Positions 1 through 5,853 of a stretch of 7,109 nucleotides of DNA are shown piece by piece. Source of the stretch: an uncultured Collinsella sp. (GTDB lineage: Bacteria; Actinomycetota; Coriobacteriia; Coriobacteriales; Coriobacteriaceae); contig USNX01000061.1 in NCBI GenBank assembly GCA_900556205.1, positions 1 through 7,109 of the forward strand, written 5' to 3'. How positions within the stretch are numbered: the first letter of the stretch is position 1; each line of letters starts with the position of its first letter. Position numbers and translations under genes: made by a program. Under the pieces are notes generated by a model. The model was given only the letters and a program-made list of their open reading frames with translations. It was not told the origin of the DNA and searched no databases.

Positions 1-749
1 CGGGCACGACAGGCGACGTCATCGGCACGAGCGCCCAGCAGCGTACGGCCCACCTCGGCGCCCCAAGCGTGCTCGAGGCCCTCGGCACTGATCGCGCCGT
101 TCAGCTCAATCTGACGCTCAACGGCAGCGCGGGCGCCCTCAATGTCGCCGTCCTCGATAAAGTCGACAATGGACTCAATTGACATGGGCGTGTCGGCCTT
201 ATCCGCCGCCCGCTCGGCCACCACGCGCTCGGCGCAGGCGGCACACTCCCCCGCCGACTTGCCGCATACCGGAATACCGTCGAGCGTATGGCACGTGACA
301 TTGGTGTGGTGATCGGTAATCTCGACAACCGCGGTATGGCCCCCGGCCGTGGCAGTCACCTTGATGTAGAGGTTGGGCACGCCCTCAACAAGCGACACAT
401 CGCAGTAGTCCGTATCAGCAAGCAGCTCGGCCACGCGGGCGCGATCCGCGTCATCGACGCTCTCGAGCACCTCGAGCGCACTCTTGGCGTCGCCGCCCAC
501 GGCACCCAGCACGGCCGCCGCTTCAATACCGTGCATGCCGCCCGAGTTGGGCACGGTCACGCTCTTAACGTTCTTGATAATATTGCCCGAGCAGGCAACA
601 TCCATATGATCGGGTTCGCAACCGAGTGTCTGGCTCGCCAGCGCCGCTGCATAGGCAACGGCAATGGGCTCGGTGCAGCCGAGCGCACAGACAAGCTCGC
701 GGTTCAAGACATCGCAAAAAGCGGCATCGCGGATGGAATCGGTAGACAT
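1..749 (-). CDS. cyuA: UPF0597 / L-cysteine desulfidase (CyuA) family protein, 3' end outside window
   Basis: N-terminal 249 residues of a protein that continues past the left edge without a stop. The family (serine dehydratase alpha-like, UPF0597; E. coli YhaM/CyuA, methanogen CdsB) breaks L-cysteine into pyruvate, sulfide and ammonia with a [4Fe-4S] cluster. Visible motifs are ALGCTEPIA at residues 22-30, whose Cys25 matches the position of a known cluster ligand, then SGNIIKNVKSVTVPNSGG at 54-71 and a Gly/Ala-rich HGIEAAAVLGAVGG at 73-86. The other cluster cysteines would lie in the missing C-terminal part. The ATG is preceded by AGGAGA at 755-760 with 5 bases of spacing, which fixes the start. 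Divergent from rpiB. The protein is soluble, with no signal peptide. Family assignment is firm from memory of the motifs; the exact substrate is inferred, since some UPF0597 members are uncharacterised. Confidence 0.85.
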   Translation of the reverse strand, partial: MSTDSIRDAAFCDVLNRELVCALGCTEPIAVAYAAALASQTLGCEPDHMDVACSGNIIKNVKSVTVPNSGGMHGIEAAAVLGAVGGDAKSALEVLESVDDADRARVAELLADTDYCDVSLVEGVPNLYIKVTATAGGHTAVVEITDHHTNVTCHTLDGIPVCGKSAGECAACAERVVAERAADKADTPMSIESIVDFIEDGDIEGARAAVERQIELNGAISAEGLEHAWGAEVGRTLLGARADDVACRA

Positions 750-785
750 AGGTATCTCCTGCTTACATAACGAACTGGGCTCTCG

Positions 786-815
786 ATAATAGTTAACTCT
801 TTTATTTGATAACAA
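786..815 (-). promoter_or_regulatory. Candidate promoter of the cyuA-family gene
   Basis: Read on the minus strand, TTGTTA (810-815, 4/6 to the -35 consensus) is followed after 18 bases by TATTAT (786-791, 5/6 to the -10 consensus). Transcription would start near 780, leaving a leader of about 30 bases before the ATG at 749. Sequence match only. Confidence 0.45.
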
Positions 816-830
816 TGCATCAGAAACCGC

Positions 831-862
831 AACCATGGTTCCGACGGACGGCGCTTAAGCGC
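831..862. repeat. Two perfect short palindromes in the divergent cyuA-rpiB region
   Basis: AACCATGGTT (831-840) and GCGCTTAAGCGC (851-862) are perfect palindromes of 10 and 12 bases whose centres lie 21 bases apart, i.e. about two helical turns. They sit just upstream of the candidate cyuA promoter. They could be protein-binding sites, but they differ from each other in sequence and short palindromes also occur by chance. Confidence 0.3.
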
Positions 863-914
863 AATCTGACGGCATTCATTCATGAAAAGCCGGTCTTGTT
901 GCATGCTAAAGCGT

Positions 915-943
915 TTGACCAAAAAACGCCCGAGCGTTTACAC
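915..943 (+). promoter_or_regulatory. Weak candidate rpiB promoter with an embedded inverted repeat
   Basis: TTGACC (915-920, 5/6 to the -35 consensus) is followed 16 to 18 bases later by only poor -10 matches (TTTACA/TACACA around 937-944). The spacer holds a perfect inverted repeat, AAACGC-CCGA-GCGTTT (924-939), and a third copy of GCGTTT lies at 911-916, overlapping the -35. A repeat in the spacer is a typical repressor-operator position. Promoter strength and operator role are inference. A good TATCAT also occurs at 955-960 but has no -35 at proper spacing. Confidence 0.35.
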
Positions 944-1020
944 AAAAGTCGCGCTATCATGCAGTCGAACGCGGTAAAACCTTTAGCAATTCCGCCGCAC
1001 GGACCAGAGAGGAACCACTC

Positions 1021-1488
1021 ATGAAGATTGGTATCGGCAACGACCATGCCGCCGTCGAGCTCAAGAACATCATTTCCGAGCACCTGAAGGAGCGCGGCTG
1101 CGAGGTCGTGAACTTTGGAACCGACACCTCCGAGAGCTTTGATTACCCCATCGCCGGCTACAAGGTGGGTAAGGCAGTTGCCAACGGTGACGTCGATCTG
1201 GGTATCCTGATCTGCGGTACCGGCGTCGGTATCAGCCTGGCCGCCAACAAGGTCGAGGGCGTACGCGCCGTCGTGTGCTCCGAGCCCTTCAGCGCCAAGC
1301 TCTCCCGCATGCACAACAACACCAACGTGCTTGCCTTTGGCGCCCGCGTCGTGGGATCTGAACTCGCCAAGATGATTGTCGACGAGTGGCTCGACGCCGA
1401 GTTCGAGGGTGGTCGCCACGAGCGTCGCGTCAATCTCCTCAACGAGATCGACCACACGCGTGGCCTCAAGGTCGTCGACGAAGCCTAA
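1021..1488 (+). CDS. rpiB: Ribose-5-phosphate isomerase B (RpiB/LacAB family)
   Basis: 155-residue cytosolic enzyme that interconverts ribose 5-phosphate and ribulose 5-phosphate in the non-oxidative pentose phosphate pathway. Length is normal for the family (about 140-160). Visible motifs are GNDHAA (6-11, substrate loop), DYP (41-43), GILICGTGVGISLAANK (61-77) containing the catalytic-base cysteine Cys65 and the anion-hole glycines, SRMHNNTNVLAFGAR (95-109) with His98 at the ring-opening position, and the C-terminal GGRHERRV near 130-137. The ATG is preceded by AGAGAGGAA (1006-1014) at good spacing. It is a single-gene unit ended by its own terminator. Close relatives act on allose 6-phosphate or, as LacA/LacB, on galactose 6-phosphate. 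A lone gene without sugar-uptake partners favours the ribose enzyme, but sequence alone does not exclude the others. Confidence 0.93.
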   Translation: MKIGIGNDHAAVELKNIISEHLKERGCEVVNFGTDTSESFDYPIAGYKVGKAVANGDVDLGILICGTGVGISLAANKVEGVRAVVCSEPFSAKLSRMHNNTNVLAFGARVVGSELAKMIVDEWLDAEFEGGRHERRVNLLNEIDHTRGLKVVDEA

Positions 1489-1515
1489 AGACTTACAAAG
1501 CCATACACTAACGCC

Positions 1516-1554
1516 AGCCCCCGCCCGAAAGAAACGTCCGGACGGGGGCTCTTT
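1516..1554 (+). terminator. Rho-independent terminator of rpiB
   Basis: AGCCCCCG (1516-1523) pairs with CGGGGGCT (1543-1550), followed by CTTT. The T tract is short. The loop contains CGTCCGGACG (1535-1544), itself a perfect 10-base palindrome, so alternative foldings are possible. It starts 28 bases after the rpiB stop. Confidence 0.8.
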
Positions 1555-1587
1555 AGTAGATTTGTGGGCATTTAACAAAAGTCTACT
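1555..1587. repeat. Imperfect inverted repeat between two convergent terminators
   Basis: AGTAGA-TTTGT (1555-1565) can pair with ACAAA-AG-TCTACT (1575-1587): two perfect helices of 6 and 5 bp with a 2-base bulge and a 9-base loop, GGGCATTTA. It fills the gap between the rpiB and ndk terminators and belongs to neither by sequence. No second copy is present in this window. Confidence 0.5.
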
Positions 1588-1589
1588 GA

Positions 1590-1625
1590 AATAAAAAGAG
1601 CGCCGCGGATGGAATTCCGCGGCGC
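1590..1625 (-). terminator. Rho-independent terminator of ndk
   Basis: On the minus strand a perfect 10-bp stem (GCGCCGCGGA / TCCGCGGCGC, arms 1616-1625 and 1600-1609) with a 6-base loop is followed by CTCTTTTTAT. It lies about 40 bases past the ndk stop and is convergent with the rpiB terminator. Confidence 0.9.
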
Positions 1626-1665
1626 CCAAGCCACACGCTAACAGCTTTAAGGAGTCAAAGCTGGT

Positions 1666-2070
1666 TTAGCCAAAGAAGCGCTTGATCTCGATCTCGGCGT
1701 TCTCCAGGCAGTCGGAGCCGTGGATCACGTTGGCGTTAACATCGACAGCGAAGTCGCCGCGAATGGTGCCGGGGGCAGCGTCAAGCGGGTTGGTGGCGCC
1801 CATGAGGGTGCGCATCTTGGAGACAGCGGAGAGACCGGAAACGACCATCTTGACGACCGGACCGCTCGTCATAAAGTCGCAGAGACCGCCAAAGAAGGGC
1901 TTGTCGGCCAGATGGGCGTAGTGCTCCTCGACGGTAGCGCGCTCGAGCGTGGTCATCTCCATGCGCTCGATGACAAGGCCGCTGCGCTCAATGCGAGCAA
2001 CGATCTCGCCGATCTTACGGTCGCGCACGGCGTCGGGCTTAATCATGATGAAGGTCTTCTCGATAGCCAT
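1666..2070 (-). CDS. ndk: Nucleoside diphosphate kinase
   Basis: 134-residue cytosolic enzyme that moves the gamma phosphate from ATP to other NDPs through a phospho-histidine intermediate, balancing NTP and dNTP pools. Visible: TFIMIKPDAV (6-15) with Lys11, the HYAHLADKPFF segment (50-60), MTSGPVV (67-73), MGATNPLDAAPGTIRGDF (90-107) and the active-site NVIHGSD (114-120) with catalytic His117. Length is that of short bacterial Ndk proteins. The reading frame stays open upstream for 14 more codons (to 2112), but the start at 2070 gives the canonical MAIEKTF beginning and has GAAAGG (2078-2083) 7 bases upstream. Apparently monocistronic: its own terminator follows and argH upstream has one too. 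Confidence 0.96.
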   Translation of the reverse strand: MAIEKTFIMIKPDAVRDRKIGEIVARIERSGLVIERMEMTTLERATVEEHYAHLADKPFFGGLCDFMTSGPVVKMVVSGLSAVSKMRTLMGATNPLDAAPGTIRGDFAVDVNANVIHGSDCLENAEIEIKRFFG

Positions 2071-2133
2071 AAGGTAGCCTTTCAAGTAGGTTCGCGCGTG
2101 CCCAAGTCCCATTCCGGCACCCGCCTGGACTGC

Positions 2134-2162
2134 ATCGTAACAGAGTTTTAGCTGCAGTTAAA
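2134..2162 (-). promoter_or_regulatory. Candidate proximal ndk promoter (extended -10)
   Basis: On the minus strand, TGTTACGAT (2134-2142) is an extended -10 element (TGn plus TACGAT, 4/6). A weak -35, TTTAAC (2157-2162, 3/6), sits 17 bases upstream. Initiation near 2127 would give a leader of about 57 bases before ndk. Confidence 0.4.
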
Positions 2163-2234
2163 CAAAAAGCTGTTTATTGAAACGCTGCAATTTATTAAAG
2201 CGCTCCATATGTGTCACTTCTGTTTCGAAGCCCG

Positions 2235-2262
2235 ATTAGAGTACCATCCGACCGCCCATCAA
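2235..2262 (-). promoter_or_regulatory. Candidate distal ndk promoter
   Basis: On the minus strand, TTGATG (2257-2262, 4/6) is separated by 16 bases from TCTAAT (2235-2240, 5/6). It would give an ndk leader of about 158 bases. Its match to consensus is slightly better than that of the proximal candidate. Confidence 0.35.
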
Positions 2263-2366
2263 CCGCATCGAACAGAGCAGACGGTCGGTTGCCACCCGCG
2301 AACGTATCCCCTTCACAACCTGCCCAAAGGTCCTACAGAAGTTCTCGACAAGCCCCTCCCCCATAG

Positions 2367-2404
2367 CAACAAAATACGGGCGCCCGCAACAGAAGGCGCC
2401 CGTA
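2367..2404 (-). terminator. Rho-independent terminator of argH
   Basis: Perfect 10-bp stem (TACGGGCGCC / GGCGCCCGTA, arms 2395-2404 and 2375-2384) with a 10-base loop, followed on the minus strand by TTTTGTTGC. It begins 50 bases after the argH stop. Confidence 0.85.
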
Positions 2405-2454
2405 AAAGCAAAACGATTTATCGATAAAAGGGCAATACGGCTTCAGCCAAACCC

Positions 2455-3885
2455 CTACTTTGCCCCGTGTCCCATCTCGACTACCTTGGTCAGCGATCCA
2501 AACGCGCCCTCGTCGGCCACGAGCTGTGACTCGGCACGCTGCAGCTGCGCGGCAACGGCGGCAGGAGCGGTGCCGCCCTCGGTCGTGCGCGCGGCGACAA
2601 TCGACGGGATGTCGAGCGCCTCGGTAATGTCGCGCTCAAAGAGCGGGCTTGCCTCCTGGAACACCTCAAACGGCAGGTCCTCAAGATTACAGCCGCGCTT
2701 CTCGCACATCAGGACCAGATGCCCCACCACGGCATGTGCCTCGCGGAACGGCAGGCCACGCTTGGCCAGGTAATCGGCAACATCGGTGGCGGCAAGGTGT
2801 CCCACGCCGCACTCGCGCGCCATGGCATCCTCGTTGACGGTCCAAGTCGAAATCATTCCGGCCATAACGGACAGGCACTGCATGAGCGTATGGGCGGTAT
2901 CGAGCGCGCCCTCCTTGTCCTCCTGCAAGTCCTTGTTATAGGCGAGCGGCAAGCCCTTCATGGTCACGAGCAACTGCACCAGGTTGCCGTACACGCGACC
3001 GCTCTTGCCGCGGATAAGCTCGGCAAAGTCGGGGTTCTTCTTCTGCGGCATGATAGACGAGCCGGTGGAGTAAGAGTCTGAAAGCGTGATAAAGCCAAAT
3101 TCGGAGCTCGACCACAGCACGATCTCCTCGGAAAGACGCGACAGGTGCATGGCCATGACGGAGCCGGCGTAATGCAGGTCGAGCAGGAAATCACGGTCGG
3201 AAACCGCATCGAGCGAGTTGGGAATCACGCCCGCAAAGCCAAGTTCGGCAGCCGTCATCTGGCGATCGAGCGGATAGCTCGTACCGGCAAGCGCGGCAGC
3301 ACCTAGTGGACAGTTGTCGGCGGCATCAAAGGCGGCCTTCAGGCGCGTAAAGTCACGCGCGAACATCCAGGAATATGCCAGCAGATGATGCGACAGCAGC
3401 ACGGGCTGAGCGTGCTGCATATGCGTGTAGCCCGGCAGGATGACCCTGTCATACTTCTTCGCAGCATCCACGAGCACGTGACGCAGCTGCAGATTGGCCT
3501 CCATGAGCTCCTTTGCCAGCGCCTTGACGCCCAAGTGGGTATCGGTCGCCACCTGGTCGTTGCGCGAACGGCCGGTGTGCAGGCGCTTACCCGCCTCGCC
3601 GATGCGGCGCGTCAGCTCACTCTCGATGGACATATGGATGTCCTCGTCATTGATATCGAAGGTAAAGTTGCCGGCATCGATATCCTGCTCGATTCCGGTC
3701 AGGCCCTTGGCAATCGACTGCTCATCCTCGGCGCTGATGATGCCCCGTGCGGCCAACATCTTGGCATGCGCCTTGGAACCGGCAATATCCTGCTTATAGA
3801 GATGCTTGTCGACCGGCAGCGACGCACCAAACTCCTGCGTGACCTCGGCCACGCCCGCCTCAAAACGACCACCCCAAAGAGCCAT
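2455..3885 (-). CDS. argH: Argininosuccinate lyase
   Basis: 476-residue cytosolic enzyme of the fumarase/aspartase superfamily, normally a homotetramer. It catalyses the last step of arginine synthesis: argininosuccinate to arginine plus fumarate. Visible: family start ALWGGRF (2-8), the ASLPVDK and DIAGSKAHAKML segments (21-44), HTGRSRNDQVATD (103-115), GYTHMQHAQPV (152-162) with catalytic-region His158, and the superfamily signature GSSIMPQKKNPD (275-286) carrying the mobile-loop serines and Lys282. Length is normal and the gene intact. The frame is open 25 codons further upstream (to 3960), but that stretch is unlike the family. ATG at 3885 gives the classic MALWGGRF start and has AAAGGGGA (3893-3900) 7 bases upstream. 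Last gene of the argG-small ORF-argH series before a terminator. Confidence 0.97.
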   Translation of the reverse strand: MALWGGRFEAGVAEVTQEFGASLPVDKHLYKQDIAGSKAHAKMLAARGIISAEDEQSIAKGLTGIEQDIDAGNFTFDINDEDIHMSIESELTRRIGEAGKRLHTGRSRNDQVATDTHLGVKALAKELMEANLQLRHVLVDAAKKYDRVILPGYTHMQHAQPVLLSHHLLAYSWMFARDFTRLKAAFDAADNCPLGAAALAGTSYPLDRQMTAAELGFAGVIPNSLDAVSDRDFLLDLHYAGSVMAMHLSRLSEEIVLWSSSEFGFITLSDSYSTGSSIMPQKKNPDFAELIRGKSGRVYGNLVQLLVTMKGLPLAYNKDLQEDKEGALDTAHTLMQCLSVMAGMISTWTVNEDAMARECGVGHLAATDVADYLAKRGLPFREAHAVVGHLVLMCEKRGCNLEDLPFEVFQEASPLFERDITEALDIPSIVAARTTEGGTAPAAVAAQLQRAESQLVADEGAFGSLTKVVEMGHGAK

Positions 3886-3953
3886 GGGACCGTCCCCTTT
3901 CTCCAAATACCAAAACAAGCGCCCAAAGCAATGCGCCATATCGCTAAAGCGAT
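3886..3953. repeat. Two inverted repeats in the argH 5' region
   Basis: GGGAC-C-GTCCC (3886-3896) lies between the argH ribosome binding site and the ATG. In the transcript a hairpin GGGG-ACGG-UCCC could occlude the Shine-Dalgarno. Further upstream is the perfect palindrome ATCGCTAAAGCGAT (3940-3953, 6-bp arms around AA), followed on the plus strand by TTTT. Either could be a regulatory site; neither matches an operator I recognise. Confidence 0.35.
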
Positions 3954-4003
3954 TTTTCAACCGCTAGTTTTGCATATTCCCCACCGTGCGCGAGGCCATA
4001 TAG

Positions 4004-4174
4004 CTAATTTGCAAAGAAGTGACGCACCATGCACTTGGCGCCCAACGTCTCCCTCCGGATGTTGCCCTGCGAACCGTCAATCCAAGCCTTCAGGCTCATA
4101 GGGACGTCCTCGACCTTTGCAGCATCGAGCTCGGGCGCGAGGGCAAGTAAAGCATGCACGACAGCATTGAACAT
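4004..4174 (-). CDS. Hypothetical 56-residue protein between argG and argH
   Basis: Not recognised. An in-frame ORF of 56 codons plus TAG with a strong Shine-Dalgarno, AGGAG (4183-4187), 8 bases before the ATG, and an in-frame TGA just upstream that rules out a longer form. The protein begins MFNAVVHALLALAPELD, possibly a short amphipathic or weakly hydrophobic helix, then has a SLKAWIDGSQGNIRRE section (27-42) and ends in a basic/aromatic tail, MVRHFFAN. It has one cysteine (Cys48) and no evident metal or catalytic motif. No membrane segment is long enough to be convincing. It lies 118 bases upstream of argH on the same strand, so cotranscription is plausible. It could be a small regulatory or accessory protein, or the remnant of a larger gene. 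Coding status rests on the binding site and its position. Confidence 0.6.
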   Translation of the reverse strand: MFNAVVHALLALAPELDAAKVEDVPMSLKAWIDGSQGNIRRETLGAKCMVRHFFAN

Positions 4175-4224
4175 AATGGATACTCCTCATATATATAGGC
4201 GCAGAGCCGCCAAATTGATAGAAG

Positions 4225-4254
4225 GAGCCCCGCCGGACAACCCCGGCGGGGCTC
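4225..4254 (-). terminator. GC-rich hairpin downstream of argG, probable terminator
   Basis: A perfect 12-bp stem (GAGCCCCGCCGG / CCGGCGGGGCTC) with a 6-base loop. On the minus strand it is followed by CTTCTATCAATTT, only moderately U-rich, so termination may be partial or Rho-assisted. It stands about 150 bases past the argG stop and 50 before the small ORF, and could act as terminator of argG or as an attenuator for the small ORF-argH unit. A second hairpin, GCCGC-GACT-GCGGC (4262-4275), lies just before it in the transcript. Confidence 0.65.
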
Positions 4255-4407
4255 GGACTCAGCCGCAGTCGCGGCGTCATATATGCGGGCGGAACGTAGG
4301 GGCCACCGATGTTAAGAAGTGTCAGCAAGCATAACGAAAGGTAGGGACCCCGTGCGCCCGTTATGTATCACGCGGATGGGCCGCGCGAATACCAAGGAAA
4401 GGAGGCG

Positions 4408-5634
4408 CTAGGCCTGGGCGGCAGCAGAGCTGGGACCCTGGACCTTAGCCCACGTCTTGAGCGACAGCGTATCGATCTCGATAAAGCCGGCGCTGGCCTT
4501 CTCGTCAAACGTGGTGTCGCGGTCGTAGGTGGCCAGACCGTAGTCGTAGAGGCTGAAGGGGCTCTTGCGGCCAACGACATGGCAATTGCCCTTAAAGAAT
4601 TTCAAGCGGACGGTGCCGGTCACGAACTTCTGGGTGTCGGCCATAAAGGCGTCGAGCGCGTTCTTGAGCGGGCTGTACCACTGGCCGTTGTACACGGCGG
4701 TCGCCCAATCCTGCTCGAGTTTGATCTTGGTCTTGAGCAGGTCGCCCTCGACGCAGATATCCTCGAGTGCCTTGTGGGCGGTGATGAGCGTCAGGGCGCC
4801 GGGAACCTCATAGCACTCGCGGCTCTTGAGGCCCACCAGACGATCCTCGACCAGGTCCAGGCGACCAAAGCCGTTATCGCCCGAAATCTTGTTGAGGGCG
4901 ATGACGATCTCGGAGAGCTTCATCTTCTTGCCGTCGACGGCGACGGGCTTGCCCGCCTCAAACTCAATCTCGGTATACGTCGGGGTGTCGGGCGTGTCCT
5001 CGGGATTCTTGGTCATAACCCAGGCGTCGTCGAGCGGCTCGTTCCAGGGATCCTCCAGGTGGCCGCACTCAACGGCACGACCCCACAGGTTGTCGTCAAT
5101 GGAATAGGGGTTATCGTTGGCACCCTCGGGAACCGGCACGTTGTGGGCGTGGGCATAGGCGACCTCGTCGGGACGGCACTTCAGATCCCACTCGCGAACC
5201 GGGGCGATAACCTTGAGCTCGGGGTCGAGGGCCTTGACGGCGGCCTCAAAACGGACCTGATCGTTACCTTTGCCAGTGCAGCCGTGGGCGACGTAGGTCG
5301 CGCCAAACTCGTGGGCGACCTCGACAAGCTTCTTGGCAAGCAGCGGGCGAGACAGGGCGGAGAGCAGCGGATACTTATTCTCGTACATGGAGTTTGCGGC
5401 GATGGCTTTGGTCAGGAACTCATCGGAGAACTCGTCGCGCAGGTCGAGCACCTGGCAATCGAGAACGCCCAGGTCGAGCGCCTTCTGCTTCTTGGCATCC
5501 AGTCCGGTCTCTTCCTGGCCCACGTTGCCGCAGACGCAAACGACATCGAGATTCTTCTCGTCCTGGAGCCACTTGACACATACGGATGTATCAAGACCAC
5601 CGGAATATGCGAGAACGACTTTTTCCTTGCTCAT
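4408..5634 (-). CDS. argG: Argininosuccinate synthase
   Basis: 408-residue cytosolic ligase that joins citrulline and aspartate using ATP (AMP + PPi released) to make argininosuccinate, the substrate of the argH product. Visible: the N-type ATP pyrophosphatase loop AYSGGLDTSV (9-18), CGNVGQEE (35-42), YENKYPLLSALSRPL (84-98) around the citrulline/aspartate site, AHGCTGKGNDQVRFE (116-130) and YSIDDNLWGR (177-186). Length is normal and the gene intact. The frame is open 17 codons upstream, but ATG at 5634 gives the family-like MSKEKVVLAYSGG start and has AAAGGAA (5641-5647) 6 bases upstream. It is preceded by a leader of about 280 bases (from the mini-ORF start) with an arginine-rich mini-ORF and a terminator-like hairpin, suggesting control by arginine supply. 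Divergent from the HAD gene. Confidence 0.97.
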   Translation of the reverse strand: MSKEKVVLAYSGGLDTSVCVKWLQDEKNLDVVCVCGNVGQEETGLDAKKQKALDLGVLDCQVLDLRDEFSDEFLTKAIAANSMYENKYPLLSALSRPLLAKKLVEVAHEFGATYVAHGCTGKGNDQVRFEAAVKALDPELKVIAPVREWDLKCRPDEVAYAHAHNVPVPEGANDNPYSIDDNLWGRAVECGHLEDPWNEPLDDAWVMTKNPEDTPDTPTYTEIEFEAGKPVAVDGKKMKLSEIVIALNKISGDNGFGRLDLVEDRLVGLKSRECYEVPGALTLITAHKALEDICVEGDLLKTKIKLEQDWATAVYNGQWYSPLKNALDAFMADTQKFVTGTVRLKFFKGNCHVVGRKSPFSLYDYGLATYDRDTTFDEKASAGFIEIDTLSLKTWAKVQGPSSAAAQA

Positions 5635-5728
5635 GGCTGTTTCCTTTCGCCCTTGGTAGCTAGTTAGAACATCGGTCAGTTGCAAGTCATTTCAAGGTCA
5701 TATACCGTGCAATATCAGGTTAAATAGC

Positions 5729-5775
5729 AAAAATCAGCACATACATGCCCTAGAAACATGCAGCAATGTCGTGCT
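5729..5775 (-). terminator. Terminator-like hairpin in the argG leader (candidate attenuator)
   Basis: On the minus strand, AGCACGACAT (5766-5775) pairs with ATGT-A-TGTGCT (5736-5746): 10 bp including one G·U, with a single bulged A and a 19-base loop. It is followed by GA and then five Ts (5729-5733). The stem is not very GC-rich, so it would be a moderate terminator. It lies about 95 bases before the argG start and after the arginine-rich mini-ORF, where a transcription attenuator would be expected. Confidence 0.5.
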
Positions 5776-5779
5776 AAAA

Positions 5780-5853
5780 CCCAACGACCTCAAAATGACT
5801 CTGTTGAGGCAATTCGCCCCATGCGGACAGAGACGATTGTTATCGTCGTCGGG
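5780..5853 (-). promoter_or_regulatory. Overlapping alternative RNA pairings in the argG leader
   Basis: In the minus-strand transcript, CCCGACGAC (5845-5853), which overlaps the last arginine codons, can pair with GUCGUUGGG (5780-5788), 9 bp with one G·U. The same GUCGU can instead pair with ACGAC inside the 5' arm of the terminator-like stem. Local alternatives are GACGAU-AACA-AUCGUC (5832-5847) over the mini-ORF stop, UGGGGC/GCCUCA (5816-5821 with 5805-5810) and CCUCAA/UUGAGG (5804-5809 with 5788-5793); the last two share bases and exclude each other. Pairings were found by eye, with no energies computed. Confidence 0.4.

Larger units (their letters stand above)
2071..2454. other. Intergenic region between argH and ndk
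   Basis: 384 bases without a convincing gene. It contains, in the minus-strand direction, the argH terminator, a stretch with a 7-bp inverted repeat CCGACCG/CGGTCGG (2248-2254 and 2282-2288) with a 27-base loop, two candidate promoters for ndk, and the ndk leader. AT-rich tracts around 2145-2200 are consistent with promoter DNA. No known riboswitch was recognised. Confidence 0.5.

Noticed and set aside
288..770. Plus-strand reading frame of 160 codons over the left edge
   Set aside because: Antisense to the cyuA-family gene, whose GCTEP and NIIKNVKSVTVPNSGG motifs show that the minus strand is the coding one.
1021..1488. Possible assignment to galactose-6-phosphate isomerase (LacA/LacB) instead of RpiB
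   Set aside because: LacA and LacB occur as adjacent pairs in lactose/tagatose operons; this is a single gene with its own terminator and no sugar-uptake genes nearby.
2158..2208. 16-codon minus-strand ORF (MERFNKLQRFNKQLFV) upstream of ndk, considered as a leader peptide
   Set aside because: Only a weak AGAAG-like site about 10 bases upstream, no meaningful amino-acid bias, and it overlaps the candidate ndk promoter.
4077..4328. 83-codon arginine-containing minus-strand frame overlapping the small ORF before argH, considered as a second arginine leader
   Set aside because: No ribosome binding site at its start, it runs through the terminator hairpin, and the overlapping frame has a strong AGGAG site. 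Its arginines follow from GC-rich out-of-frame reading.
4363..5667. Long plus-strand reading frame antisense to argG
   Set aside because: Shadow of argG in a high-GC gene. The minus strand encodes a complete, motif-perfect argininosuccinate synthase.
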